Part shown: positions 1-5,612 of the stretch, piece by piece
Layout of the letters: the number at the start of each line of letters is the position of its first letter
How positions within the stretch are numbered: position 1 is the first letter of the stretch
Assembly: GCA_016765265.1 (NCBI GenBank)
Contig: JAESQG010000073.1
Coordinates: forward strand, 5,946-12,159
DNA length: 6,214 nucleotides
Direction of reading: 5' to 3'
From: Pseudomonadales bacterium
GTDB lineage: Bacteria; Pseudomonadota; Gammaproteobacteria; Pseudomonadales; DC-out160
The notes under the pieces: model-generated
Database searches by the model: none
What the model saw: only the letters and a program-made list of their open reading frames with translations
Told to the model about the DNA's origin: nothing
Translations under genes and position numbers: made by a program

Positions 1-578
1 ATGAGCCTCTTGTACTTGAAAGTAATGGAGCTGAAATTCCGAATTTAGCGCTTTCAGTAGAATCAAAATCAATGCCTGCAATCGGCCTAACTTATTTTAT
101 CACTGATAATATTGCTATCGAGTCGTACTTGGGTGTGCCGCCCCGTTATGATGTTCAACTTAGTGGGGGTGAAGCAATTCCGCTTCTAAGTGGTATTAAA
201 GGCGTAGCTAGCACAGAAATACTAGCAGCTCTGGCATTTCTTCAATATTATTATACTGTACCTAATACACCAATCACTCTTCATGTAGGTGCGGGTTTTG
301 GCTATGCAGTATTTCATGATATCGAGGTCAATCCCATTTTTTATTCCCTGGACCCCGATCTTAGTTTTAGTGCTGATGATTCTCTTGCAGCAGCGTTTCA
401 ATTGGGTGCAGAAGTCAACTTGAACGATAATTTAACCGCGCGGTTAACCTATGGTAAAATGACCCTTTCTGTGGACGCCCAATTCAGTACTGGCATTCTT
501 GGGCCGGTAAGTGATTTCACTACCACTATCAATGTTAATCCAGATTTGTGGATCATAGGGATGGGTTACAAATTTTAA
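1..578 (+). CDS. OmpW-family outer-membrane beta-barrel protein, first tandem copy (5' end outside window)
   Basis: Probable outer-membrane eight-stranded barrel of the OmpW family, which is associated with passage of small hydrophobic compounds. The frame (complete codons from base 3) is open to the left edge, so the ATG at 72 is internal: the codons before it read EPLVLES and ALSVESKSM, matching EPLKLTS and ALSIDSQSM in the second copy. About 191 residues are visible. By comparison with that copy, about 45 N-terminal residues including the signal peptide are missing. Visible family-like elements are the TYFITDNIAIES strand-turn (OmpW has a similar TDNIGVE), the LAALAFLQYYY strand, the ITLHVGAGFGY strand and the C-terminal DLWIIGMGYKF ending in Phe, the usual signal for barrel assembly. 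It carries about 5 extra residues in the SGGEAIPLLSG loop relative to copy two. The end at TAA 576-578 is secure. The family call is strong; the ligand is unknown. Confidence 0.85.
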   Translation, partial: EPLVLESNGAEIPNLALSVESKSMPAIGLTYFITDNIAIESYLGVPPRYDVQLSGGEAIPLLSGIKGVASTEILAALAFLQYYYTVPNTPITLHVGAGFGYAVFHDIEVNPIFYSLDPDLSFSADDSLAAAFQLGAEVNLNDNLTARLTYGKMTLSVDAQFSTGILGPVSDFTTTINVNPDLWIIGMGYKF

Positions 579-645
579 CGTCGGAGCCGATACCCTACAA
601 GTTCAGAAGCTCAATGACTGTCTCGCTAGGGCTTTATTTTAAAAT

Positions 646-824
646 TTACTGAGTTATGGCAAGTGGACCAGGGAAAAGGTTACCACGATAACACAACTCG
701 TATGATCACCGTTTCCCTCACCATTAATGATCGAAGCACCTATGATCGAAGCACCTATGATCGTAGTCGAGATCTCATCGCTTTTTAAACTAGCCGTTTT
801 ACCTTTGTTGGTTAATCCGTTATA
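646..824 (-). pseudogene. 3'-terminal relic of a D-aminoacylase-type amidohydrolase gene
   Basis: Read on the minus strand, this stretch matches the last ~50 codons of the intact amidohydrolase at 1843-3561. The upstream part (about 821 down to 759) reads NGLTNKGK...KSDEISTTI against TDLPAGAK...KAVGISTTI. The middle reads INGE and NGDHTS against VNGE and NGEHTGS. The end reads YRGNLFPGPLAITQ then TAA (646-648), against YPGKLLRGPLAVTL then TAA, with the stop in the same place. Damage is clear: a 30-nt insertion made of a duplicated 15-mer, a 9-nt deletion near 715, and a 2-nt insertion near 693 that shifts the frame. Homology fades at about 824, so the bulk of the enzyme is absent, including the metal-binding HTH and SDSGAH motifs. 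It is not expected to make a functional product. It lies downstream of and convergent with the first ompW, exactly as the intact gene lies after the second. Confidence 0.85.
728..766. repeat. 15-bp tandem direct repeat inside the amidohydrolase relic
   Basis: The unit TGATCGAAGCACCTA occurs at 728-742 and again, identical, at 743-757. A third partial copy (TGATCG followed by TAG) follows at 758-766. Compared with the intact gene this is an in-frame 30-nt insertion adding two five-residue units (IGASI) to the dead reading frame. It is most simply explained by replication slippage in sequence no longer under selection. Confidence 0.85.
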
Positions 825-978
825 GCCAGATTGAGCGTATAAGATTAACCGTCTTTATATCCAACCCTGATATGAATTTAATATTTCTATGATTTGATAG
901 TCATTCTATACCTTCATTTTGCTGCTGCTCTGTGGCGCTTTGGTAACACCGTGTAGTAATAGGGGTGATGCTATTGCG

Positions 979-1007
979 TTAAAACTGTATTTATATGAAC
1001 ATATTCT
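979..1007 (+). promoter_or_regulatory. Possible sigma70-type promoter of the second ompW
   Basis: TTAAAA at 979-984 (4 of 6 to the -35 consensus) and TATTCT at 1002-1007 (4 of 6 to the -10 consensus) are separated by 17 bases. They would give a leader of about 40 bases before the ATG at 1054. The match is only moderate in AT-rich sequence, so this is a candidate. Confidence 0.3.
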
Positions 1008-1042
1008 ATCGGGGAATGCTTTTAATAACTAACTAACTTAAA

Positions 1043-1046
1043 GAGG
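1043..1046 (+). promoter_or_regulatory. Shine-Dalgarno site that decides the second ompW start
   Basis: GAGG at 1043-1046 stands 7 bases before ATG 1054 but only 4 bases before the in-frame GTG at 1051. The spacing favours ATG 1054 as the true start and makes the longer GTG-initiated form unlikely. Confidence 0.7.
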
Positions 1047-1053
1047 TGAGGTG

Positions 1054-1752
1054 ATGAAATTAGCTAAACTACTTAACACTACGGTTTTTACCGGATTCCT
1101 TGTAGTGAGTAGTCAAACATGGGCACACCAAGAAGGTGATGTGGTGGTAGGTTTATTTGGAATGATAATTAACTCAGAATTAAATGAAGAGCCCCTTAAA
1201 CTTACCAGTACTGGGTTTGAATTCGACGGTATTGCGTTATCAATAGATTCACAATCAATGCCAGCTGTTGGAGTCACTTATTTCTTCACGGATAATTTCG
1301 CCATTGAGTCCTATTTGGGACTGCCTCCCCGATTCGACGTCGATCTTAGCGGGTTTGCGCCCCTGGACGGCACGGTAGCCAGCACGCAAATCTTAGCGGC
1401 CTTGGCATTTTTACAATATTATTATGTTGTGCCCAATACACTGATTACTTTGCATGTTGGTGTAGGGATGGCTTATGCCGTATTAAGCGATATTAAAGTT
1501 GACCCAGATCTCTATGTACTAGACCCCACTCTTTCTTTTACGGCTGATAATTCTCTCGCAGGCGCTATTCAACTGGGTGCTGAACTTAATGTGAGCGAAA
1601 ATATGACGGCTCGGGTAACCTATGGAAAAATGAAACTTGCTGTTGATACCGAATTTGCTACTAGTCTTCTTGGCGGTACAAGATTGGATTTTAGTACTAC
1701 GATTACAATTGACCCGGATTTATGGCTAATCGGGTTGGCCTACGAGTTTTAG
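1054..1752 (+). CDS. OmpW-family outer-membrane beta-barrel protein, second tandem copy
   Basis: A complete 232-residue preprotein, close to the usual OmpW length. Residues 1-24 form a Sec signal peptide: Lys at 2 and 5, a hydrophobic core (VFTGFLVVSS) and a probable cleavage after TWA, leaving a mature protein that starts HQEGD, much like the HEAGE start of E. coli OmpW. Barrel features follow in order: VVVGLFGMI, the YFFTDNFAIES turn, LAALAFLQYYY, ITLHVGVGMAYAV, LAGAIQLGAELNV, TARVTYGKM and the terminal DLWLIGLAYEF with C-terminal Phe. OmpW-family proteins are small outer-membrane barrels whose hydrophobic channel is thought to pass small nonpolar molecules. The gene is about 70% identical to the copy upstream, with differences concentrated in probable loops. 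It converges on the amidohydrolase, separated by a hairpin. The family is confident; the substrate is unknown. Confidence 0.9.
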   Translation: MKLAKLLNTTVFTGFLVVSSQTWAHQEGDVVVGLFGMIINSELNEEPLKLTSTGFEFDGIALSIDSQSMPAVGVTYFFTDNFAIESYLGLPPRFDVDLSGFAPLDGTVASTQILAALAFLQYYYVVPNTLITLHVGVGMAYAVLSDIKVDPDLYVLDPTLSFTADNSLAGAIQLGAELNVSENMTARVTYGKMKLAVDTEFATSLLGGTRLDFSTTITIDPDLWLIGLAYEF

Positions 1753-1781
1753 TAATCGGTAAAAATGAGGTAGTTTTAGAC

Positions 1782-1821
1782 TCCTTACAAGTCGAGCGAA
1801 TTAACAACTGACTTGTAAGGA
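1782..1821. terminator. 12-bp inverted repeat between convergent genes
   Basis: TCCTTACAAGTC at 1782-1793 is perfectly complementary to GACTTGTAAGGA at 1810-1821, with a 16-base loop. It sits between the stop of the second ompW (1752) and the stop of the minus-strand amidohydrolase (1843), so either transcript could fold it. There is no U-run after the stem in either direction, so it is not a textbook intrinsic terminator. It may end or stabilise both mRNAs. A decayed counterpart (CCCTACAAG at 593-601 with TAGGG at 627-631) follows the first ompW. Confidence 0.5.
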
Positions 1822-1842
1822 AGCGTATGTTTACTGATTATA

Positions 1843-3561
1843 TTACAGGGTTACAGCAAGTGGACCACGTAAAAGTTTACCTGGATAACTACCCGTATGT
1901 TCACCATTTCGTAGAAGCACCTCACCATTAACAATCGTAGTGGAGATACCTACCGCTTTTTGAACCAGTCGTTTTGCCCCAGCTGGCAAATCCGTTTTTA
2001 TTACCGGCATTAGAGGGGCAATACGATCGGCATCAAACACGAGAATATCAGCGGCATAACCTTCTTTAAGTTCCCCTCGATCCTCAAACCCCCATGCCTT
2101 AGCAATATCTTGGGTTAGCAATTTAACCCCTTCCTCAAGTGTGAATGCTTCCTTCTCTCTCACCCAGTGAGATATGACATGGGTTTGTAGGGAGGAATCC
2201 ATGATTTGCGAAACATGCGCGCCCGAATCAGAAAAAGTAACCACCGAACGGGGGTGTTTCATCATCGCTAATACATGATCTTGATTTTGATTTGCTAGAG
2301 GCTGACGGAAGAACACTTTTAACTTGTGTTCGAGAGCGACGTCGATAATGACTTCCACAGGGTCTTTACCCGTTTCTTTAGCGATGTCTGCCACTGTTCT
2401 ATGAGGCCCGCCCACAGTGTCCATTACTAGCAACCAATTATAATTGGGGCGACGTATTTCTGTGCCCACTGCTTTTTTCTGCGTTGGATAGTCTGCGTTT
2501 GCTGCGGCCACCAACTTCGCACGCATTTCGGGATCGCGTAATGCGGCTTCTTGCTCTGCTAGTGGTTTTTGACGCATCTCTTTCCATACAGGATAATTAT
2601 CAAAAGGTAAGCGGGATTCAAAGGACATCAACACGTTGAGTGCTCGGCTATGGACCTGAGCGAACATGGTGCCCCCCGCTTCGGCGGTTTCGTCTAGGAG
2701 GTCCATATAGGGAGGCCAAAAATCGGGGGCTTGAACACTGCTGAACATTCCCCAGGTTACGGGGCGACCTGAGTCCACTGCAAGGTCACGCAGTCGTTCT
2801 TGATAGTCTCTTTGTTTTTTGGGGTCGCGGCCTACATCTTCGCCGGCGATTTCAAAGATTCCTGCGCCTAAATCACCCATGACTCCCACAAGCTGTTTTA
2901 CCTCGTCCCAGGTGGCTAGTCGACTAGCAACGGGGTCACCATCGGGTGTTTGATGGTTACGAGTGCGTGAGGTAGTAAATCCCATGGCACCGGCACGAAT
3001 GGAATCTGCCAGTTCACTTTTCATTTTTTCTAGGTCTTCTTCGGTAGCCTCTTCCGTAAAAGCGCGCTCGCCCATGGCGAAGGTGCGTAGCGCTGAGTGT
3101 CCTACATAAGCGCTGTAATTTATGCCTTTAGGCAATCGTTGGACAGACTCGAGATACTCAGGAAAAGTTTCCCAGGTCCAGTCTATGCCAGCTTCCATCG
3201 CTTCGCCGGAGATATCTTCCGCTCTCTCTAGGTTGCGCACTACATAGTGCTTGTCCTTTTTCCCGCAGGGCGCCAAGCTGAATCCGCAATTGCCCATCAC
3301 TACAGTGGTAATTCCGTGGTATACGGAACTAGTACCTAGAGGATCCCATGAAATTTGGGCGTCCATGTGAGTGTGGCCATCGATAAAACCAGGCGAGACA
3401 ATTTGCCCCTCTGCGTCGATGGTTTCTTTGGCGCTGGCGTTTGCATCAATAGTGCCAATGGTTTTTATTTTCCCGTCAATAATTCCTATGTCTGCAGTAA
3501 ATCGATCTGAGCCGGTACCATCAATAATAGTTCCGTTTTTAATCACGATATCGTATGTCAT
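1843..3561 (-). CDS. Amidohydrolase family 3 protein, N-acyl-D-amino-acid deacylase (D-aminoacylase) type
   Basis: A predicted cytoplasmic metal-dependent hydrolase of 572 residues. It begins with a small N-terminal beta domain (YDIVIKNGTIIDGTG, residues 3-17), then SPGFIDGHTHMD (56-67) with the HxH metal ligands at 63 and 65. GNCGFSLAP (90-98) follows, its Cys92 matching the metal-binding cysteine of D-aminoacylases, then VGHSALR (153-159), QVHSR (302-306) and FSDSGAHVSQ (443-452), whose Asp445 is the expected catalytic aspartate. The end (ADILVFD, VNGE, NGEHTG, PGKLLRGP) returns to the small domain and is typical of the family. Relatives cleave the amide bond of N-acyl-D-amino acids, but annotation by family is unreliable for substrate, so this one is undetermined. 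ATG 3561 is chosen over an in-frame TTG at 3627 because AGGAGG lies 7 bases upstream. A relic of a second copy lies at 646-824. Confidence 0.88.
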   Translation of the reverse strand: MTYDIVIKNGTIIDGTGSDRFTADIGIIDGKIKTIGTIDANASAKETIDAEGQIVSPGFIDGHTHMDAQISWDPLGTSSVYHGITTVVMGNCGFSLAPCGKKDKHYVVRNLERAEDISGEAMEAGIDWTWETFPEYLESVQRLPKGINYSAYVGHSALRTFAMGERAFTEEATEEDLEKMKSELADSIRAGAMGFTTSRTRNHQTPDGDPVASRLATWDEVKQLVGVMGDLGAGIFEIAGEDVGRDPKKQRDYQERLRDLAVDSGRPVTWGMFSSVQAPDFWPPYMDLLDETAEAGGTMFAQVHSRALNVLMSFESRLPFDNYPVWKEMRQKPLAEQEAALRDPEMRAKLVAAANADYPTQKKAVGTEIRRPNYNWLLVMDTVGGPHRTVADIAKETGKDPVEVIIDVALEHKLKVFFRQPLANQNQDHVLAMMKHPRSVVTFSDSGAHVSQIMDSSLQTHVISHWVREKEAFTLEEGVKLLTQDIAKAWGFEDRGELKEGYAADILVFDADRIAPLMPVIKTDLPAGAKRLVQKAVGISTTIVNGEVLLRNGEHTGSYPGKLLRGPLAVTL

Positions 3562-3568
3562 GGTGATT

Positions 3569-3574
3569 CCTCCT
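3569..3574 (-). promoter_or_regulatory. Shine-Dalgarno site deciding the amidohydrolase start
   Basis: On the minus strand AGGAGG is followed by 7 bases and then ATG at 3561. This is an ideal ribosome-binding site and argues against initiation at the in-frame TTG 22 codons upstream, which also lies inside the putative -35 box. Confidence 0.85.
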
Positions 3575-3597
3575 GAATCTGTTTGTCCTGCTGATAA

Positions 3598-3627
3598 AAT
3601 ATAAGCTGAGGTTCTTTTACGCTTCAA
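3598..3627 (-). promoter_or_regulatory. Possible sigma70-type promoter of the amidohydrolase
   Basis: On the minus strand TTGAAG (3627-3622) is followed, after 17 or 18 bases, by TTATAT or TATATT (3604-3598). Transcription would begin near 3591, giving a leader of about 30 bases that contains the AGGAGG site. Box quality and geometry are good for a by-eye prediction. If real, the amidohydrolase can be transcribed independently of the genes upstream. Confidence 0.45.
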
Positions 3628-3800
3628 ACAACTACTACTATTTCGAACAACTGCTACTGCTAGTGCTAGTGTAAAGCGTGGTAGAGCCTTAATTGACTAC
3701 CTTAATCGTCTAACCTACATCGTTTAACTTACATCCTCGAATCTACAACAACTTAGTACGAAAATATTAAAACAACTGTCACGAAAATATTGAAACAACT
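3627..3800. repeat. Five copies of the heptamer AACAACT
   Basis: AACAACT occurs at 3627-3633, 3646-3652, 3747-3753, 3771-3777 and 3794-3800, always in the same orientation. The first two copies are each followed by CTAC/CTGC-rich sequence. The last two sit inside a 20-bp repeat. This is far more than expected by chance in 174 bases, though local duplication accounts for some of it. Confidence 0.7.
3758..3800. repeat. 20-bp direct repeat, two copies
   Basis: ACGAAAATATTAAAACAACT at 3758-3777 recurs at 3781-3800 with a single change (A to G at the twelfth base), giving a 23-base period. It lies about 150 bases upstream of the predicted amidohydrolase promoter on the minus strand. It could be a pair of protein-binding sites or a slippage product. 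Confidence 0.85.
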
Positions 3801-3808
3801 ACTGACTA

Positions 3809-3844
3809 CCTCTAAACTTGTTTAAACCTCTAAACTATTTTAAA
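3809..3844. repeat. 18-bp tandem repeat, two adjacent copies
   Basis: CCTCTAAACTTGTTTAAA at 3809-3826 is followed directly by CCTCTAAACTATTTTAAA at 3827-3844, 16 of 18 bases identical. It starts only 8 bases after the 20-bp direct repeat, so the two make one compact repeat cluster. Confidence 0.85.
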
Positions 3845-3937
3845 AACGAAACTCTAGAAAATGAACCCGTATTTAAAACGAAAACTGAATATAAAATTAT
3901 CTCTAAGCCCTTAAGTATAGCTGAAATAAAAATAAGG

Positions 3938-5104
3938 TTAGTGAAACGAACCACCGATAAGATTCCGGGCCATTACTAATCGCTGTACTTCGCTGGGGCC
4001 TTCGCCTATCCGTCGAATGCGCATCTCGCGATACCAACGCTCCAAAGGCAAGTCTTTGGTCATGCCATATCCACCGTGAATTTGCATTGACCTATCGACT
4101 ACTCTGCCACCGGCTTCACTGCCTAACAATTTCGCCATAGCAGCTTCAGTTCTAAAATCTTCACCGCGATCTGCTTTTTGCGCAGCGTCCAGGCAAATAT
4201 GTTTTGAGGTTCGAATATCGATTTCATTATCCACGATCATCCATTGCACGGCTTGTCGAGTGGAAAGTAAACCGCCAAAAGTCTCTCTGATTTTACAGTA
4301 TTCGATGGCCATTTCTTGCGCCTTAATAGCAACGCCTATGCATCCTGCTGCATAAGGGATACGCTGACGTGCAAGTCGGTCACTAGCGATGGCAAAGCCT
4401 TTATTGACTTCACCGAGTATATTCTCTTTCGGTACGCGTAAATCTTCGATTTGGATTTCAGTTGCGTATTTGGTGGAACGCAGGGTGTGAACCACTCTAC
4501 GTACATTAAACCCAGGCATGTCACTATCAATCAAAAAACAAGTAATACCGTTGCGGCCCTTATCCTCTGAAGTTCTGGCGAATAAAATACCAAAATCAGC
4601 TTGGTCAGCGCCACTGATAAAGATTTTTGCGCCATTCAGTATCCAATCGTCACCGTCTTGTACGCCGCGAGTTTGTATAGCTCGGCCGGGATCTGATCCG
4701 CCAGAAGGTTCAGTGAGACCAAAGAAAGAGGTTTTTTCGCCTCGTAAAACCGGGAACAAGTATTTTTCTTTTTGTTGTTCTGTGGCTTCAAAAAGTTGGG
4801 CTAGTCCCGCGCCGCCAAATGCGCCGAAAGCTGGGTTATAGAGTCCCGCACGATGTTGACTTATTTCCAAAGTAATTAGCGTTTGGGTGGTAACATCAAT
4901 ATCGGGGCCACCAAATTCGGGCGGGATACCCAAGCCGAATAATCCCATTTCTCGGGTAATAGACACAAGTCGTTCTTTGTCCTCTGGGGAGACCTCACCG
5001 GCGTCAGGATCCAGTTTTTCTTCTAGGGGAAGAATCTCCTTTTTTACAAACCGGCGTACATTTTCGACTATGAGTTTTTGATCTTCAGATAATTGATAAT
5101 CCAT
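3938..5104 (-). CDS. Acyl-CoA dehydrogenase family protein
   Basis: A cytoplasmic FAD flavoenzyme expected to catalyse alpha,beta-dehydrogenation of an acyl-CoA thioester, passing electrons to ETF. The 388 residues are a normal length. The order is the N-terminal helical domain (about 1-120), the flavin/substrate-binding segment FGLTEPSGGSDPG (128-140), the middle beta domain with LNGAKIFISGA (156-166), and the C-terminal helical domain. The last contains RETFGG (273-278), QIHGGYGM (341-348) and RIGEGPSEVQR (365-375). Glu368 in GEGPSE is at the position of the catalytic base of medium- and short-chain enzymes. The GEGPSEV form is common in catabolic paralogues not tied to straight-chain fatty acids, so chain specificity cannot be read. 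The ATG at 5104 has a rather distant GGGAG (5121-5117, 12 bases). The gene follows the GIY-YIG-like gene by 87 bases on the same strand and may be co-transcribed with it. Confidence 0.93.
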   Translation of the reverse strand: MDYQLSEDQKLIVENVRRFVKKEILPLEEKLDPDAGEVSPEDKERLVSITREMGLFGLGIPPEFGGPDIDVTTQTLITLEISQHRAGLYNPAFGAFGGAGLAQLFEATEQQKEKYLFPVLRGEKTSFFGLTEPSGGSDPGRAIQTRGVQDGDDWILNGAKIFISGADQADFGILFARTSEDKGRNGITCFLIDSDMPGFNVRRVVHTLRSTKYATEIQIEDLRVPKENILGEVNKGFAIASDRLARQRIPYAAGCIGVAIKAQEMAIEYCKIRETFGGLLSTRQAVQWMIVDNEIDIRTSKHICLDAAQKADRGEDFRTEAAMAKLLGSEAGGRVVDRSMQIHGGYGMTKDLPLERWYREMRIRRIGEGPSEVQRLVMARNLIGGSFH

Positions 5105-5145
5105 TTTGGCTTTGGACTCCCTTGTTATTAATTGAGGGGTTGGGA

Positions 5146-5170
5146 TTGAAGGTTGCGTTTGAAGGTTGTG
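5146..5170. repeat. Short 12-bp direct repeat upstream of the acyl-CoA dehydrogenase gene
   Basis: TTGAAGGTTGCG at 5146-5157 recurs as TTGAAGGTTGTG at 5159-5170, one base different, with a 13-base period. It lies in the 87-base gap between the acyl-CoA dehydrogenase and the small GIY-YIG-like gene. Slippage is the simplest explanation. Confidence 0.6.
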
Positions 5171-5184
5171 ATTATTGATATTTA

Positions 5185-5203
5185 CCCTTAACTAGCTCAA
5201 GGG
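5185..5203 (-). terminator. Weak hairpin over the stop codon of the GIY-YIG-like gene
   Basis: On the minus strand CCCTTGA and TTAAGGG form a 7-bp stem (one G-U pair) with a 5-base GCTAG loop. It overlaps the last codons and the TAG stop at 5194-5192. No U-run follows, so termination would be partial at best. It could be attenuation or chance. Confidence 0.25.
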
Positions 5204-5533
5204 GGTTAGTCTACCCACTTTGTGCGGATGTTCCTTTTGCACACGCTCAGGTAATTCGCCGAAGTCTGCTTTATGTATCATCAGTAACTCTTCATAGCGA
5301 CTGATGTATTGCATGTTGACTTCGCAACGGAACAGGGTTTCCTTTCCTGCCCGTAGTTTTAGTTCTTTTTTCAGTTCGCTGTTTAAACCAAATAAAGAGC
5401 GCCCACCTGCGTATCCGATATAGATAACGTAGCCATTAGGCTCTGCAAGCTGATATACACCGAGCTGCCCCTGGATTGGTTTGATATTTTCTTCGTTTAA
5501 AACCTGAAACGGTTTATCAAGACGAATTGACAT
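5192..5533 (-). CDS. Small GIY-YIG-like domain protein, function unknown
   Basis: A 113-residue soluble protein with no signal peptide or membrane segment. GVY at 25-27 and YIG at 38-40, separated by ten residues (QLAEPNGYVI), match the GIY-x(10-11)-YIG core of the GIY-YIG nuclease fold. Arg45 (AGGRSLFGL) and the Glu pair at 81-82 (SRYEELLMIH) are candidates for the family's catalytic Arg and Glu, but the spacing is my reading, not a verified alignment. The fold is normally about 75-100 residues, so the protein is essentially one bare domain with no DNA-binding partner. It resembles a conserved hypothetical group found as single-domain proteins in proteobacteria. Nuclease activity is unproven. 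It lies between an SDR and an acyl-CoA dehydrogenase gene on the same strand. AAGGA at 5547-5543 gives a reasonable ribosome-binding site for ATG 5533. Confidence 0.7.
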   Translation of the reverse strand: MSIRLDKPFQVLNEENIKPIQGQLGVYQLAEPNGYVIYIGYAGGRSLFGLNSELKKELKLRAGKETLFRCEVNMQYISRYEELLMIHKADFGELPERVQKEHPHKVGRLTPLS

Positions 5534-5612
5534 GACCTCTTTTCCTTAATTTTTATTACCTAAAACGAACACTATTCAGAATGGACCACCATCCAAGTAA
5601 AAAACTGATATC

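Larger units (their letters stand above)
825..1050 (+). other. Upstream region of the second ompW, no gene seen
   Basis: After the relic ends, about 225 bases carry no convincing reading frame on either strand. The stretch is AT-rich near the gene and should hold the promoter and leader of the second ompW. If the tandem duplication happened in one step, the junction should lie near 825, and this segment should resemble the sequence upstream of the first ompW, which is outside the window. Confidence 0.5.
3628..3937. other. AT-rich gene-free spacer with many short direct repeats
   Basis: There is no credible coding frame on either strand between the amidohydrolase promoter and the end of the acyl-CoA dehydrogenase gene. 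The spacer is strikingly AT-rich, especially 3750-3937, and consists largely of short imperfect direct repeats, listed separately. No clear hairpin terminator follows the acyl-CoA dehydrogenase stop; TAAGCCCTTA near 3905 is too short a stem to count. It is probably the regulatory region of the amidohydrolase or degenerate intergenic DNA. Confidence 0.6.

Noticed and set aside
72..74. ATG as the start of the first OmpW gene
   Set aside because: The same frame is open to the left edge and the preceding codons align with the second OmpW copy, so this Met is internal (it matches Met69 of copy two).
3371..3604. Plus-strand reading frame of 77 codons opposite the amidohydrolase 5' end
   Set aside because: It lies antisense to a well-supported enzyme gene, its protein resembles no family I know, and its openness follows from the codon use of the real gene.
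4336..4530. Minus-strand frame of 64 codons inside the acyl-CoA dehydrogenase
   Set aside because: It is an alternative frame of a gene whose true frame carries all family motifs.
4518..4841. Plus-strand reading frame of 107 codons opposite the acyl-CoA dehydrogenase
   Set aside because: It is antisense to conserved FAD-binding sequence, is Ser/Pro-rich as expected for a shadow frame, and has no convincing ribosome-binding site.
4887..5081. Plus-strand frame of 64 codons opposite the acyl-CoA dehydrogenase N-terminus
   Set aside because: It is a low-complexity Ser-rich antisense shadow with no supporting signals.
5575..5600. Possible terminator hairpin (TGGACCACCATCCA) after the SDR gene
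   Set aside because: Only four base pairs form and no U-run follows, so it is too weak to call.
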